A stretch of 64,000 bases of DNA from JALZKA01 sp963717635 (GTDB taxonomy: Bacteria > Actinomycetota > Thermoleophilia > Solirubrobacterales > 70-9), in contig OY970347.1 in assembly GCA_963717635.1 (NCBI GenBank), forward strand, positions 248,001-312,000, read 5' to 3'. Under the pieces are notes generated by a model. The model did not search any database, had not been told where the DNA came from, and saw only the letters and a program-made list of their open reading frames with translations. Each line of letters starts with the position of its first letter. The stretch's first letter is position 1. The position numbers and the translations under genes were made by a program. Of the stretch, positions 24,043-31,998 are shown piece after piece.

Positions 24043-24045
24043 CCT
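24040..24045 (+). promoter_or_regulatory. Candidate -10 box (TAGCCT), leaderless, reusing a stop codon
   Basis: The TAG stop of the dehydrogenase gene forms the start of TAGCCT, exactly 7 bases before the ATG at 24053. No ribosome site is present. Confidence 0.4.
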
Positions 24046-24052
24046 TCGTCCG

Positions 24053-24626
24053 ATGAAGGAGATCCTCGGCCCGCCGCTGCGAGGCGCAGCGCTCATCGCC
24101 TTCCTGACGGGTCTCTTCCTGCTGATCCTGAACCCGCCGTCGTTCACGGGACTCGGCGGCCTGCTGACGCTCGCAGTGGGGACGGTCGCGATCGTGCTAG
24201 TTCTCGCGTGGGTGGTCACCGCGCTGACCGGCGAGGAGATGTCGGACGAGGAGTTCAGCCGGCTCGAGGAGCGGAGCGAGACCCTCGCCCGCCGCCCGCC
24301 GCCCGACCTGCCGCCGACCGAGTTCGATCACCTCGTAATGCAGGCACTCGACGAACTCCCGGAAGAATTCCGCACCGCCCTCGCCGAGACGCCGGTCGTC
24401 GTCTCGCACCGCGGCCGCGAGCACCACGCCTACGGCATGTACATGGGCGACACGATCGCCCGCGACAACTACCCGCACCGGATCGTGATCTACCAGGACA
24501 CCCTCGAGCGCGACTTCGGCCACGATCCCGCGCTGCTGCGCGCGCAGGTCGAGCGCACCGTGCGCCATGAGATCGCCCACCACCTCGGCTGGGGCGAGAG
24601 CCGGCGTCCGCGACCTCGGGCTCTGA
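24053..24626 (+). CDS. Zincin-like metallopeptidase with two membrane segments; one-base frameshift near the 3' end
   Basis: Residues 1-65 contain two hydrophobic stretches (GAALIAFLTGLFLLIL, GTVAIVLVLAWVVTAL). After a charged linker comes a metallopeptidase domain (residues about 85-185): FDHLVMQALDELPEEFRTAL, YPHRIVIYQDTL, and the zinc motif HEIAHHLGW. The family (Zincin_1/DUF1025) normally ends soon after this motif. Here one extra base at about 24602 shifts the frame; removing it gives GESGVRDLGL and a TGA at 24624-24626, just before the opposing gene. Without the correction the frame runs on antisense to 25285, which is an artefact. Confidence 0.75.
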
Positions 24627-24634
24627 CGACGGCT

Positions 24635-25093
24635 CTAGCGCCCGAGCGTCCGCACGAACTCGCGAGCGCTCACGGCCACCTGGCTCAGGAGCTCGCGAAA
24701 CTCGCTCAGACCGGCGCGCAGCTCCGGGTCACCCGACTCGATCGGGAGCATCGAGTCCTGGAGCTCGGCGATCCTGCGATCCGCCTCGGCCGACGCCGCG
24801 ACCGCCTGCCCCACCAGCGCGGGCGCACCCTGCGAGGCGGCGCCGGGCGAGGGCAGCTCGAACGCGCGGGTTGGAAGCGCGTTGCGCTCGGCGAACCCGG
24901 CGTGGGTGCGCTTGCCCCGCGCATACGCCTTCTGCACCGGGCGAAACAGCGTGTCCTCGAGGCGCTCGCCCGCTCCCTCCGGCAGCAGCTCGAAAGCCTC
25001 GCCCAGCGCGGCGACCGCGAGCGCGGTCTGATCGACCGCGCCGGCGAGGTCGTCGAGGATCTCGGCGCGTGCCTCGGCTGCGGTGATCGCCAT
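24635..25093 (-). CDS. Conserved-looking helical protein of unknown function
   Basis: A 152-residue, largely helical soluble protein, AITAAEARAEILDDLAGAVDQ at the start and LRAGLSEFRELLSQVAVSARE at the end, with no motif I recognise. A proline/glycine break near the middle (RAFELPSPGAASQG) suggests two helical halves. The ATG shares its A with the stop of the upstream cupin gene (TGATG), so they form a two-gene unit. It is convergent with the metallopeptidase gene, with 8 bases between stops. Confidence 0.65.
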   Translation of the reverse strand: MAITAAEARAEILDDLAGAVDQTALAVAALGEAFELLPEGAGERLEDTLFRPVQKAYARGKRTHAGFAERNALPTRAFELPSPGAASQGAPALVGQAVAASAEADRRIAELQDSMLPIESGDPELRAGLSEFRELLSQVAVSAREFVRTLGR

Positions 25094-25422
25094 CAGAGGT
25101 TCGTCTGCTCGACCTTCGGGCTGGGGTGGATGCTGACGACGCGGAGCGTGTCGTCCTCCGGGTTCTTGAAGCCGTGCGGCGTCTCGGCCGGGACGACGAC
25201 GACGTTGCCGCCCGCGACCGTCAGCTCCTCGTCGCCGGCGGTGAAGACCGCGGTGCCGTCGAGGACGACGAACGCCTCGGGGTAGGGGTGGAGGTGGAGG
25301 TCCGGCCCCTTCCCGCGCGGGTACTCGACGATGAAGGACGAGATCGGGATCTCGTCACCGCCCTGAAACAGGGCCGCGGATTCGCTCAGTCGTAGGTCGG
25401 AGATCGGCGTAACGGATGCCAT
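25093..25422 (-). CDS. Small single-domain cupin
   Basis: A 109-residue cupin: GPDLHLHPYPEAFVVLDGTA supplies His, His and Glu metal ligands (seen as LHLHPYPEAFVVLDG), and VVVVPAETPHGFKN supplies the second-motif His. Small cupins bind a metal and a small ligand; no substrate is indicated. A -10-like TAGTTT (25434-25429) ends 6 bases before the ATG, implying a leaderless mRNA. It is co-translated with the downstream helical protein. Confidence 0.85.
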   Translation of the reverse strand: MASVTPISDLRLSESAALFQGGDEIPISSFIVEYPRGKGPDLHLHPYPEAFVVLDGTAVFTAGDEELTVAGGNVVVVPAETPHGFKNPEDDTLRVVSIHPSPKVEQTNL

Positions 25423-25428
25423 GGGGGG

Positions 25429-25434
25429 AAACTA
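25429..25434 (-). promoter_or_regulatory. Candidate -10 box (TAGTTT), leaderless
   Basis: On the minus strand TAGTTT lies 6 bases (a C-run) before the cupin ATG at 25422. No ribosome site is visible. Confidence 0.35.
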
Positions 25435-25440
25435 GCGCGG

Positions 25441-27088
25441 GTGCGCCGCCTTCGACTATTCGTTGTCCTCGCGTTCCTCGCCGCCCCGGCGGTCGCGTCG
25501 GCGCAGGCACCCGCCCCGCCGAGTGGCTACCCAGCGGCCCCCGAGGGGTTCAAGGTCGACGCGCGCGAGGCAGTACGAATCGCGAACGGCGATCCCAATG
25601 TCGCCGAGGTCACGGCCGACCGCGGCCGGCTCACGACGCGGATCGAGGCGAAGCCGCCCGAGAAGTGGCAGGTCGGCTACTTCGACGGCGACAAGGAGGT
25701 CGTCCAGGTCCACGTCGATTCGCAAAGCGGCGAGATCCGCGAGTCGTGGACCGGAGACCAGGTCGCCTGGCCGATGGCCAGGGGCTACGAGGGCCAGTTC
25801 GGCCACGCGCTGAACGCCTGGTACGTCTGGATCCCGCTCGCGGCGCTGTTCTTCTCTCGGCCTGTTCGACTTCCGCCGGCCCTGGAAGCTCGTCCACCTC
25901 GACCTGCTCGTCCTGCTCAGCTTCGGGATCAGCCACTACTTCTTCAACCAGGGCGAGATCGGGATCAGGTTCCGCTCGTCTACCCGCCGCTCGTCTACCT
26001 GCTGATCCGCATGCTCTGGATCGGCTTCCGCGGCCTCGGCAAGGGCGACGGGCTGAGACCGAGCGCCCCGATCCCGTTCCTCGCGGTCATGTGCCTGTTC
26101 CTGATCGCGTTCCGGGTCGCGCTCAACATCGCCGACTCCGGAGTGATCGACGTCGGCTACGCCGGCGTGATCGGCGCCGAGCGAATCACCCACGGCGAGC
26201 CGATCTACGGCGAGGGAGCCTTCCCCGACGACAACCCAACCGGCGACACCTACGGCCCCGCCAACTACTACGCCTACGTCCCGTTCGAAACCGTGCTGCC
26301 GTGGAGCGGCGAGTGGGACTCCCTGCCGGCCGCGCACGCGGCGGCGATCTTCTTCGACCTGGCGACGGTGTTCGGGCTGTTCGTGCTCGGCGGGAGGCTG
26401 TGGCCGAGGTGACCGGCGGGCGGGCCGGGCCGCGGGGGTGGTGCTGGCGTTCGCCTGGCTCGCGTATCCGTACACGGCGTTCGCGCTGCAGTCGAACTCG
26501 AACGACTCGCTGGTCGCGGCGCTGTTGATCTGGGGGCTGGTGTTCTTCAGCTCGCCGGTGGCGCGGGGGGGCTGATCGCGGTGGCGGCGATGGCGAAGTT
26601 CGCGCCGCTGGCGTTGGTGCCGCTGTATGTGGTGGGGGAGCGGGGGTTGGTGGATCGCTGGAAGGAGCGACCGCGATGGCCGGCCGCGTGGCCGGTGGTG
26701 GTCGCGGGCGTGGCGTTCGCGGTGGCCACGGCGGTGTTGCTCGCCCACCCGGCGATCGACCCCGGCCTCGCGACATTCTGGGAGCGGACGGTTGAGAGCC
26801 AGCTCGACCGCGAGAGCCCCTTCAGCGTTTGGGGGCAGGTGACGGGGTCTGAGGCCGTTCAGCGGGTAGTTCTCGTGGTCGGCGCGGGGATTGCGCTCGT
26901 GGTCGCGTTCACTCCACGTCGGCGCACGCTGGCGCAGAGCGCGGCCCTCGCCGCGGGCATCCTGATCGCGACTCCAGCTTGCCGTCGACCACTGGTTCTA
27001 TCTGTACTTGCCCTGGTTGATGGGGCTTGTGGCCGTCGCGCTCGTAGGCGTGCGATCGAGCACCTCGGCTCCACCTCCGGGCTCATAA
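25441..27088 (+). pseudogene. Polytopic membrane protein (glycosyltransferase-like) broken by five frameshifts
   Basis: The reconstructed protein is about 548 residues: a signal-like N-terminus (RRLRLFVVLAFLAAPAVASA), a PepSY-like stretch (VDAREAVRIANGDPNV), then about ten membrane segments with GEPIYGEG and NPTGDTYGPANYYAYVP, as in DUF2029-type polyprenyl-sugar glycosyltransferases. Coding sense is continuous only if the frame is changed near 25855 (+1), 25968 (-1), 26404 (+1), 26570 (-1, in a run of seven G) and 26974 (+1). No nonsense codon lies within the correctly framed segments. The last codons run into a tRNA-Met fragment whose anticodon loop supplies the TAA. Recent damage or sequencing indels are equally possible. 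Confidence 0.75.
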
Positions 27089-27121
27089 CCCGGAGGTCGT
27101 GGGTTCAAATCCCACCACCTA
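27077..27121 (+). other. 3' half of an initiator-type tRNA-Met gene
   Basis: CCGGG-CTCATAA-CCCGG makes a perfect anticodon stem and loop (anticodon CAT) with the three G-C pairs typical of initiator tRNA. The variable AGGTC and T arm GTGGG-TTCAAAT-CCCAC follow, then part of an acceptor strand. The 5' half (D arm and acceptor) is not recognisable. Such 3' fragments usually mark an integration or recombination site. It abuts the IS remnant region. Confidence 0.7.
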
Positions 27122-27210
27122 TTCGTCTGCCGCTGCGACGCACGGCTCAGGTGAGCCAGAGGTATGCGCTTTGCATGGAGGGGAGTATATACTTGACACA
27201 GGGCACGATC

Positions 27211-27363
27211 TCATGTAGAGTCCTCCCTAGATGCTTTGTTCTTCCCTTTTTCAAGCGCTTTACGGGCCTTCTCTTTGGCCTCTTTTCGGGCTTCGGTCGG
27301 GAACAACTTGCGTAGCACCTGATCGTCAGTCAACTCACGCGCTCGCTTTGGGCGTCTAGGCAT
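27211..27363 (-). CDS. Small lysine-rich protein divergent from the transposase
   Basis: A 50-residue basic protein (RARELTDDQVLRKLFPTEARK, then a lysine/alanine-rich helix KEKARKALEKGKNK). It is divergent from the IS1595-type transposase; only 12 bases separate the starts, and GGAGG is seen on both sides. Similar short proteins occur in transposon neighbourhoods, but I cannot name a family. It is probably part of the mobile element or its accessory cargo. Confidence 0.5.
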   Translation of the reverse strand: MPRRPKRARELTDDQVLRKLFPTEARKEAKEKARKALEKGKNKASREDST

Positions 27364-27375
27364 GGAGGCCTCCTG

Positions 27376-28330
27376 ATGGCAACGAAGACACTCGACCTTC
27401 CGACCATGATCGAGCGGTACGGCACCGAGGAGAAGTGCCGCGCCTACATGGAAGACCTCCGCTGGCCCGATGGGGTTCGAGTGCCCGCGCTGCGGAAGAA
27501 CAGTCAATCTCCCGGATCGAGAAGCGGAAGCACTTCGAATGCAATGCAACTCATGCCGCTACCAGTTCTCGGTGACCGCAGGGACGGTCTTTCACGACTC
27601 GCACCTGCCTCTGTGGAAGTGGTGCCGGCGATCTACATGACCGTGCGAATCCAAGAAGGGAATCAGCGCAAAGCAGTTGGAGAGAACGCTTGGCGTGAGC
27701 TACAAGACGGCTTGGGACCTCGGCGCACCGCATCCGCGCACGCGATGGAGGAGGACTCGCCGGTGCCGCTGCGAGGGATCGTGGAGGTCGACGAGACATA
27801 CATGGGCGGCGAGAGGCGGGGTGGCAAGGGCCAAGGGCGGCCCTGGACGCGGGACTGAAGAAGACGATGGTGATCGGTGCGATTGAGCGGGGCGGCGAGG
27901 TTCGGTTCCGGGTCGGGCGGGATCGGACCCACCAAGCGCCAATCTCCACGCCTTCATCCGTGACGTATGTGGCCGACGATGCCGAAGCCATCCACACCGA
28001 TGCTTGGGCAGGCCTACGGCGGGATTGAGGATGATGAACACGCGCCACGAGTTCGTCTCCCACAACCAGGGGGAGTGGTTTCGCGGCATCGTCCACACGA
28101 ACACCGTGGAGGGCGTCTGGAGCCTTCTCAAGCGGTCTGTGGTCGGCACCTACCACCAACTGTCGGCCAAGCACCTGCCCGCCTATCTGGACGAGGTTGC
28201 CTTCAAGTTCAACAACCGGGCCAACCCCTACCTGTTCAGGGACACGCTGCTGCGGCTGATTCAGGGCGACACGTTGGAGTACAAGGAACTGGTTCACGGA
28301 CTCAGCGCCCTAGCCGCCCGCGAATGTCAT
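27376..28330 (+). pseudogene. IS1595-family (ISXO2-like) transposase, multiply frameshifted
   Basis: Read across frames, this encodes an IS1595-type transposase. The N-terminal part has the zinc-ribbon CPRCG / CNSCRYQFSVTAGTVFHDS, then KQLERTLGVSYKTAW, the first catalytic Asp in VEVDETYMGGERRGGKG, the second in IHTDAWAGY, and the last segment HTNTVEGVWSLLKRSVVGTYHQ with the DDN/E residue. At least five single-base indels separate these pieces (for example near 27471, 27630, 27652, 27722 and 27840). Clear terminal inverted repeats were not found. The element is inactive as written; sequencing indels could contribute. Confidence 0.8.
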
Positions 28331-28515
28331 AGAGCGCCTTCAGGTCCACCCGCTGATCGTCCTTCCAGTCTTTGCCCTCGTGCTCCTGGACTGCGTTGAC
28401 GACTTCGCTGTACTCGGCGGAAGGGCGTGGCTGCGCATCCCATGTACGAGGCGTAGACGTTCCGGCCCCCCCTGCGCTGTTTCCCGTGATCTACATTCGG
28501 CCGCCAGCCGAGCAT
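28302..28515 (-). pseudogene. Small frameshifted ORF downstream of the transposase
   Basis: The 3' part reads RTWDAQPRPSAEYSEV, then VQEHEGKDWKDDQRVDLKAL and a TGA at 28304-28302. The 5' part reads MLGWRPNVDHGKQRRGG in another frame. The two join only if a base is added or removed in the homopolymer near 28466-28472. Amino-acid composition looks coding, but no family is recognised. It overlaps the transposase 3' end in antisense. Confidence 0.3.
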
Positions 28516-29093
28516 CTTTTCGCCGGCAAGATCACCTTGCCATCCGGGTCGCTTCCAGGGGCAAGGTCGTGTGCCACGAGCACTTCAATTTCTGCGTCGG
28601 CATCTTGGCTTTTGTGAAGGTCGCACCTCACACTTTGAGAGGATCGGATACCGACCTTCCAGCGAAGGTGGAGCTTGAATGCTAGTTCGGTGGTTCCCGA
28701 GAGGGTTAGCCTGGACCCTTTCGAGGGGGCCTTGTACTCGTCGAGTTTGTCCCCGAGCCGATGGGCCACCGGGGGCTCCACTCGCCCTGTGCAGACGAAT
28801 GATGCCGCCCAGAAGATCGCATCGAGAGTTGGCGCTGGCTTCAGGCCGGCATCGGGCAGAAGGAGCTTGAGATTCAGGCCACCAGGTCGCGGCTCATGTT
28901 CTCGATCCTGACTATGAGCAGGGCACTCTGCGGAGGGATGAAGGTCGGCTGCTTCGTGGTGCAGCTGTGTCTTCAGACAGCCGCCAGGAAGCTCGAATCG
29001 AACCACGACTCGGCGGCGAAGAGGATGCCAGAGATAAATGGCCGCGTCTAGAAGAAAGAGGAGCCCGGCGACAGCGAATCCAATGCGCTGCAC
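28491..29093 (-). CDS. Possible membrane-anchored hypothetical protein
   Basis: An open frame of 200 codons that starts with a plausible membrane anchor (MQRIGFAVAGLLFLLDAAIY). Its later part (RLTLSGTTELAFKLHLRWKV, LVAHDLAPGSDPDGKVIL) reads like protein, while the middle is arginine/proline-rich and may be out of frame. It could be a frameshifted gene or a chance ORF. No family is recognised. Confidence 0.3.
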   Translation of the reverse strand: MQRIGFAVAGLLFLLDAAIYLWHPLRRRVVVRFELPGGCLKTQLHHEAADLHPSAECPAHSQDREHEPRPGGLNLKLLLPDAGLKPAPTLDAIFWAASFVCTGRVEPPVAHRLGDKLDEYKAPSKGSRLTLSGTTELAFKLHLRWKVGIRSSQSVRCDLHKSQDADAEIEVLVAHDLAPGSDPDGKVILPAKRCSAGGRM

Positions 29094-29553
29094 ATCAGCA
29101 GGCCACGGCAGGGGCGAATGGGCTCAGGAAGAGCCAAGCCACCATCGACGAAAGATGCGCACCAGGACTTGCATGGGCCCGACCATACCTCAGCCCGGCG
29201 TGAAGTAGATACTCCGCGGCATGGAAAGGAACTGTTGCAACAGGCGACTGCCGCTTTTCGCGCGAAGTGACGAGTGAAGCGAGCGATCCATGACCCGCAC
29301 CCGAGTCGCAGCCGTCAATCCAGTCAGACGATCAATTTGCTGATCCATCTCAGCCCTGGCTCGTCGGGGACGGCGTGCCCGGACTGGGGGATCACATGGT
29401 CATGATGTGGAGCTGAATCCGGGCGGCGAGCCGTGGCCTGCTGCGCAGGGTAGGAAAGGTGACGGACTGGGCCCTATAGGAACAGCATCGGGGCGTGGGT
29501 CGCGGCGAAAGGGCATCGAAGAACGCGTCCGCGGCTGCGGCAGCACCTTGTCC

Positions 29554-29911
29554 TCATTGCGCGGGGACGCCGAGTATGAACCTTCTCCACTCCTGGGACT
29601 CGGTCAGCGGGATCGGCGCCTGACAGGCGGCAACGACCTCGACCCCGGGGTCGCCGAGGGAAGTCCGCCCGCACCAGCTCCCCGACCGGAAAGACCTCGG
29701 AGCTCTCGACGAACTCGCGAAGTGCGGAGCCAGGCCTCTGTTCCACCACCGCGTGGGCCGAGATCGCCGTACCGAGGAATGACGACGCGGGCGACGCGAA
29801 CGGGGCAATTGGCGGAAGCGCGAGCATCAGTCCGATCGGGCCGCCGAAGCCATGGACGGCCAACGCTGACACGCGTGAGACATGCAGCTCCGAGCGAGCC
29901 GCGCCGGTCAA
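29554..29911 (-). pseudogene. Hypothetical gene with one frameshift
   Basis: The first part (SALAVHGFGGPIGLMLALPP, AVVEQRPGSALREFVESSEV, VGELVRADFP) and the last part (GDPGVEVVAACQAPIPLTES, QEWRRFILGVPAQ) look like one protein of about 118 residues split by a single-base indel near 29660. I do not recognise the family. It lies in the low-coding accessory patch. Confidence 0.35.
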
Positions 29912-30582
29912 CTCGACATGTCGTCTGAACGAGTGCGAGCGGGCCGGATATCATCGGCTCTGTCGGAGCGTCCGGAACCCGGCGCGGTCGGGGGAGCAGA
30001 GACATCGAGAGCCGGCGTCGCGAATCGGGGGGATGCACCTTGCGCCAGATGAGCGACGACGCTGGCTCCCCGTGGAGGATGGTACGACCGTAGCGAACTC
30101 CTCCGAGATCGACCTGAGTGGGCTGAGGCGCAGATCCTCGACCGTCCTGTAGGCTGGGCTCGAAAGCAAAGGCTGGAAGTCGCTCGAACCGCTCCTGCGG
30201 GTGTGCGGTAGAATGCCGCCCGCTGGACGTGGACGTGCCGCTGTGGGTTCGAAAACGTCCTGCTTCAAGGGCGCTCTCGACTGACCGGTGATCGGCGAGG
30301 CAACGCCTACATGCGAGCGAAGGAGCCGGCGCGAGAATCCGGGGAAGCGCGACGCGAGGCGACTCGTCGAGATCCGGGGACACGGTAGCGGCGACGACCT
30401 CAACGGCGGCTCTGTTCCGCGTGAAAGCGGAAGCTGAGTAGCCAACAATCGCACTTGTCGGAAAGAGTCGCTTTGGACGAAAAGCAGCACTCCGCCTCAT
30501 CGTGCGGTCAGGCGTATCCGCTCCCGGATCTGTGGGGGTGGTAGCGAGAAACGAATCGGGCCCCCGCTATCCCGAACCGACG

Positions 30583-31206
30583 TCAGCGCCCTTCGCTTGC
30601 GTCCACCCGGCTGAGGTGCCGCAGATCCTCCGGCACCTCAACACGCCCATGCGGCGCGTCGTACTCCGGATACGTGGCGCGATAACCGAGCGCCTTGCCG
30701 ATCGGGCTGAGGATTCCGAACAGCACCGACTGGATCGCGCGGGGCGGCTTCGTCAGCTCCATCTCGGGCCGGAACTCCTTGGCGAAGACGGCGAGCTGGA
30801 GCAGGTTCGGCATGCCCTTCTTGTTGGTCTTGCCGTCGCGCGCCAGGCCGAAGAGCGTCCGGATCATCTCGTCGAAGCGGCCGACCGGGTCGATCGTGAC
30901 GATCACCCGCGCCTTCCCCTCGCCCGCGTTCCACCAGTCGTGGACCGTCTTGATCGGGATCTCGACCTTGGTCCCGGGCCCGCCGACGCTGCGCTCCCCG
31001 TCGAGCGAGAACCCGACCTCGCCCTCGAGGACCTCGAACGTCTCGTGGATGTAGCTGTGGCTGTGCTCGCCGGCGACGGCGCCGCCGGGAGCGACGGTCA
31101 GCTCGACGACCATGCGCGCGTCGCGGTTCTCATCGTCGCCCTCGATCACCACCGCGTGCTCGCCGGTGACCGGGTTCTCGTAGACCTCTCCCGTCCTTGA
31201 TGCCAT
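30583..31206 (-). CDS. Cupin-domain protein with C-terminal extension
   Basis: A 207-residue protein. The N-terminal half is a cupin: VAGEHSHSYIHETFEVLEGEV supplies the metal-binding His/His/Glu (in part HSHSYIHETFEVLEG), and VEIPIKTVHDWWNAGEG the second-motif His. The C-terminal half (RFDEMIRTLFGLARDGKTNK onward) is helical and resembles cupin proteins fused to a short tail in actinobacteria. The substrate is unknown. TAACCT on the minus strand (31221-31216) is 9 bases before the ATG, so the gene may be nearly leaderless. It marks the return of normal coding density after the accessory patch. Confidence 0.82.
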   Translation of the reverse strand: MASRTGEVYENPVTGEHAVVIEGDDENRDARMVVELTVAPGGAVAGEHSHSYIHETFEVLEGEVGFSLDGERSVGGPGTKVEIPIKTVHDWWNAGEGKARVIVTIDPVGRFDEMIRTLFGLARDGKTNKKGMPNLLQLAVFAKEFRPEMELTKPPRAIQSVLFGILSPIGKALGYRATYPEYDAPHGRVEVPEDLRHLSRVDASEGR

Positions 31207-31259
31207 CTGCTTGGGAGGTTACGCCCCGGACCGACCCGTCCTTTCCGAGGCGTAACGGC

Positions 31260-31697
31260 TCAGCCGAGCGCCCTCCGCAGCTGCTCCTCGCTGAGGACCA
31301 ACCTCCACGGCCCGCGCTCCGACTCTGTTGCGCGGAAGTCGCGGAAGTCAAAGGTCAGGATCGGCAGGTCGTGGCGTTCGGCGTAGGCCATGATCGAGGC
31401 GTCGACGAGGCCGAGGCTGAGGTCCGCGTACTGCCGGTCGATCTCGGTTGCACGTTCCAGGAGACCCGGGGTGAGAAACGCCGTCCTATGCTCGCCGCGA
31501 ACGAGCGCGGCAAGGAAGCGCCGAGCCGGCTCGGCGCCGTAGCGGTGACGTAGAAGCCGCTCCGTTTCAACCATGACCGTGTCGAGGACGACGAGCTCTG
31601 GACCGACGGAGAGGAGAGCGGCCACGGCGAGCCTGTGCGGTGGCTCGCGGTCGTCCGCCGCGGCCACAAGCGGGCCGGTGTCGACGACCGCCCTCAG
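31260..31697 (-). CDS. vapC: VapC-family PIN-domain ribonuclease toxin (CTG start)
   Basis: A 145-residue PIN protein. The first catalytic Asp is in RAVVDTGPLVAAADD (residue 6), further acids are in VMVETERLL, GLVDASIMAYAER and TFDFRDFRA. VapC toxins cleave tRNA or rRNA and are held by VapB. A start at the in-frame GTG 31667 would remove the first catalytic Asp. No ATG, GTG or TTG occurs upstream in frame, so the start must be the CTG at 31697, which overlaps the vapB stop as CTGA. Confidence 0.87.
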   Translation of the reverse strand: MRAVVDTGPLVAAADDREPPHRLAVAALLSVGPELVVLDTVMVETERLLRHRYGAEPARRFLAALVRGEHRTAFLTPGLLERATEIDRQYADLSLGLVDASIMAYAERHDLPILTFDFRDFRATESERGPWRLVLSEEQLRRALG

Positions 31698-31936
31698 GGC
31701 CTTTGGGTCTCTTCCTTGTAGATCTCGTCGGCGATCTCGCCGAGGATCTCCTCGACGCGAAGGGAAGCGTTGTCACCGGGACCGCTGACCATCCCGACAT
31801 AGCTCGGTACGTGTCTGCCTTCAAGTCCGTCCTCGAGCAGCCGCGCGACTGCAGCCGAGAACGACTCGCCGTCACGCGCGGCCTCGCGGACGCGCTCGTC
31901 CAGGTTGTCGGGGATTGTCACTGTGCGTCGCACCAT
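31694..31936 (-). CDS. vapB: VapB-family ribbon-helix-helix antitoxin
   Basis: An 80-residue antitoxin. The N-terminal ribbon-helix-helix is VRRTVTIPDNLDERVREAA followed by GESFSAAVARLLEDGLEG. The C-terminal tail (VEEILGEIADEIYKEETQRP) would wrap the toxin. I chose the ATG at 31936, because TATCAT lies 7 bases upstream (leaderless) and an inverted repeat covers that box; the ATG at 31960 falls inside the repeat. It is coupled to vapC by a CTGA overlap. Confidence 0.85.
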   Translation of the reverse strand: MVRRTVTIPDNLDERVREAARDGESFSAAVARLLEDGLEGRHVPSYVGMVSGPGDNASLRVEEILGEIADEIYKEETQRP

Positions 31937-31940
31937 GCGG

Positions 31941-31963
31941 AGTATGATAGCTGCGCTCATACT
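31941..31963. promoter_or_regulatory. vapBC operator/promoter
   Basis: AGTATGA and TCATACT form a perfect 7-bp inverted repeat around 9 bases. It overlaps the minus-strand -10 box TATCAT (31949-31944), which ends 7 bases before the vapB ATG. This is the expected geometry for autorepression by VapB. Confidence 0.65.
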
Positions 31964-31998
31964 GATGACACACGGGTTGTGCCGGCTCCGTCGCGGGT

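Larger units (their letters stand above)
28420..30580. other. Accessory region without a confident intact gene
   Basis: About 2.1 kb between the transposase remnant and the cupin gene. All long frames are mosaics whose protein-like pieces change frame; composition is less GC-rich and codon use less biased than in the flanking chromosome. Apart from the three weak items listed separately I see no rRNA, tRNA, phage gene or clear repeat. It is probably decayed insertion cargo. Confidence 0.6.

Noticed and set aside
24627..25285. 220-residue C-terminal extension of the metallopeptidase reading frame
   Set aside because: It results from a one-base shift at about 24602 and lies antisense to the helical protein and cupin; the family ends shortly after HEIAHH.
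27044..27122. Complete tRNA-Met gene
   Set aside because: Six of seven bases at 27044-27050 could pair with the acceptor strand, but the interval to the anticodon stem is too long and contains no D arm; only the 3' half is convincing.
29407..29928. 173-codon plus-strand frame in the accessory patch
   Set aside because: Arg/Pro/Gly-rich shadow of more protein-like minus-strand pieces; no ribosome site or motif.
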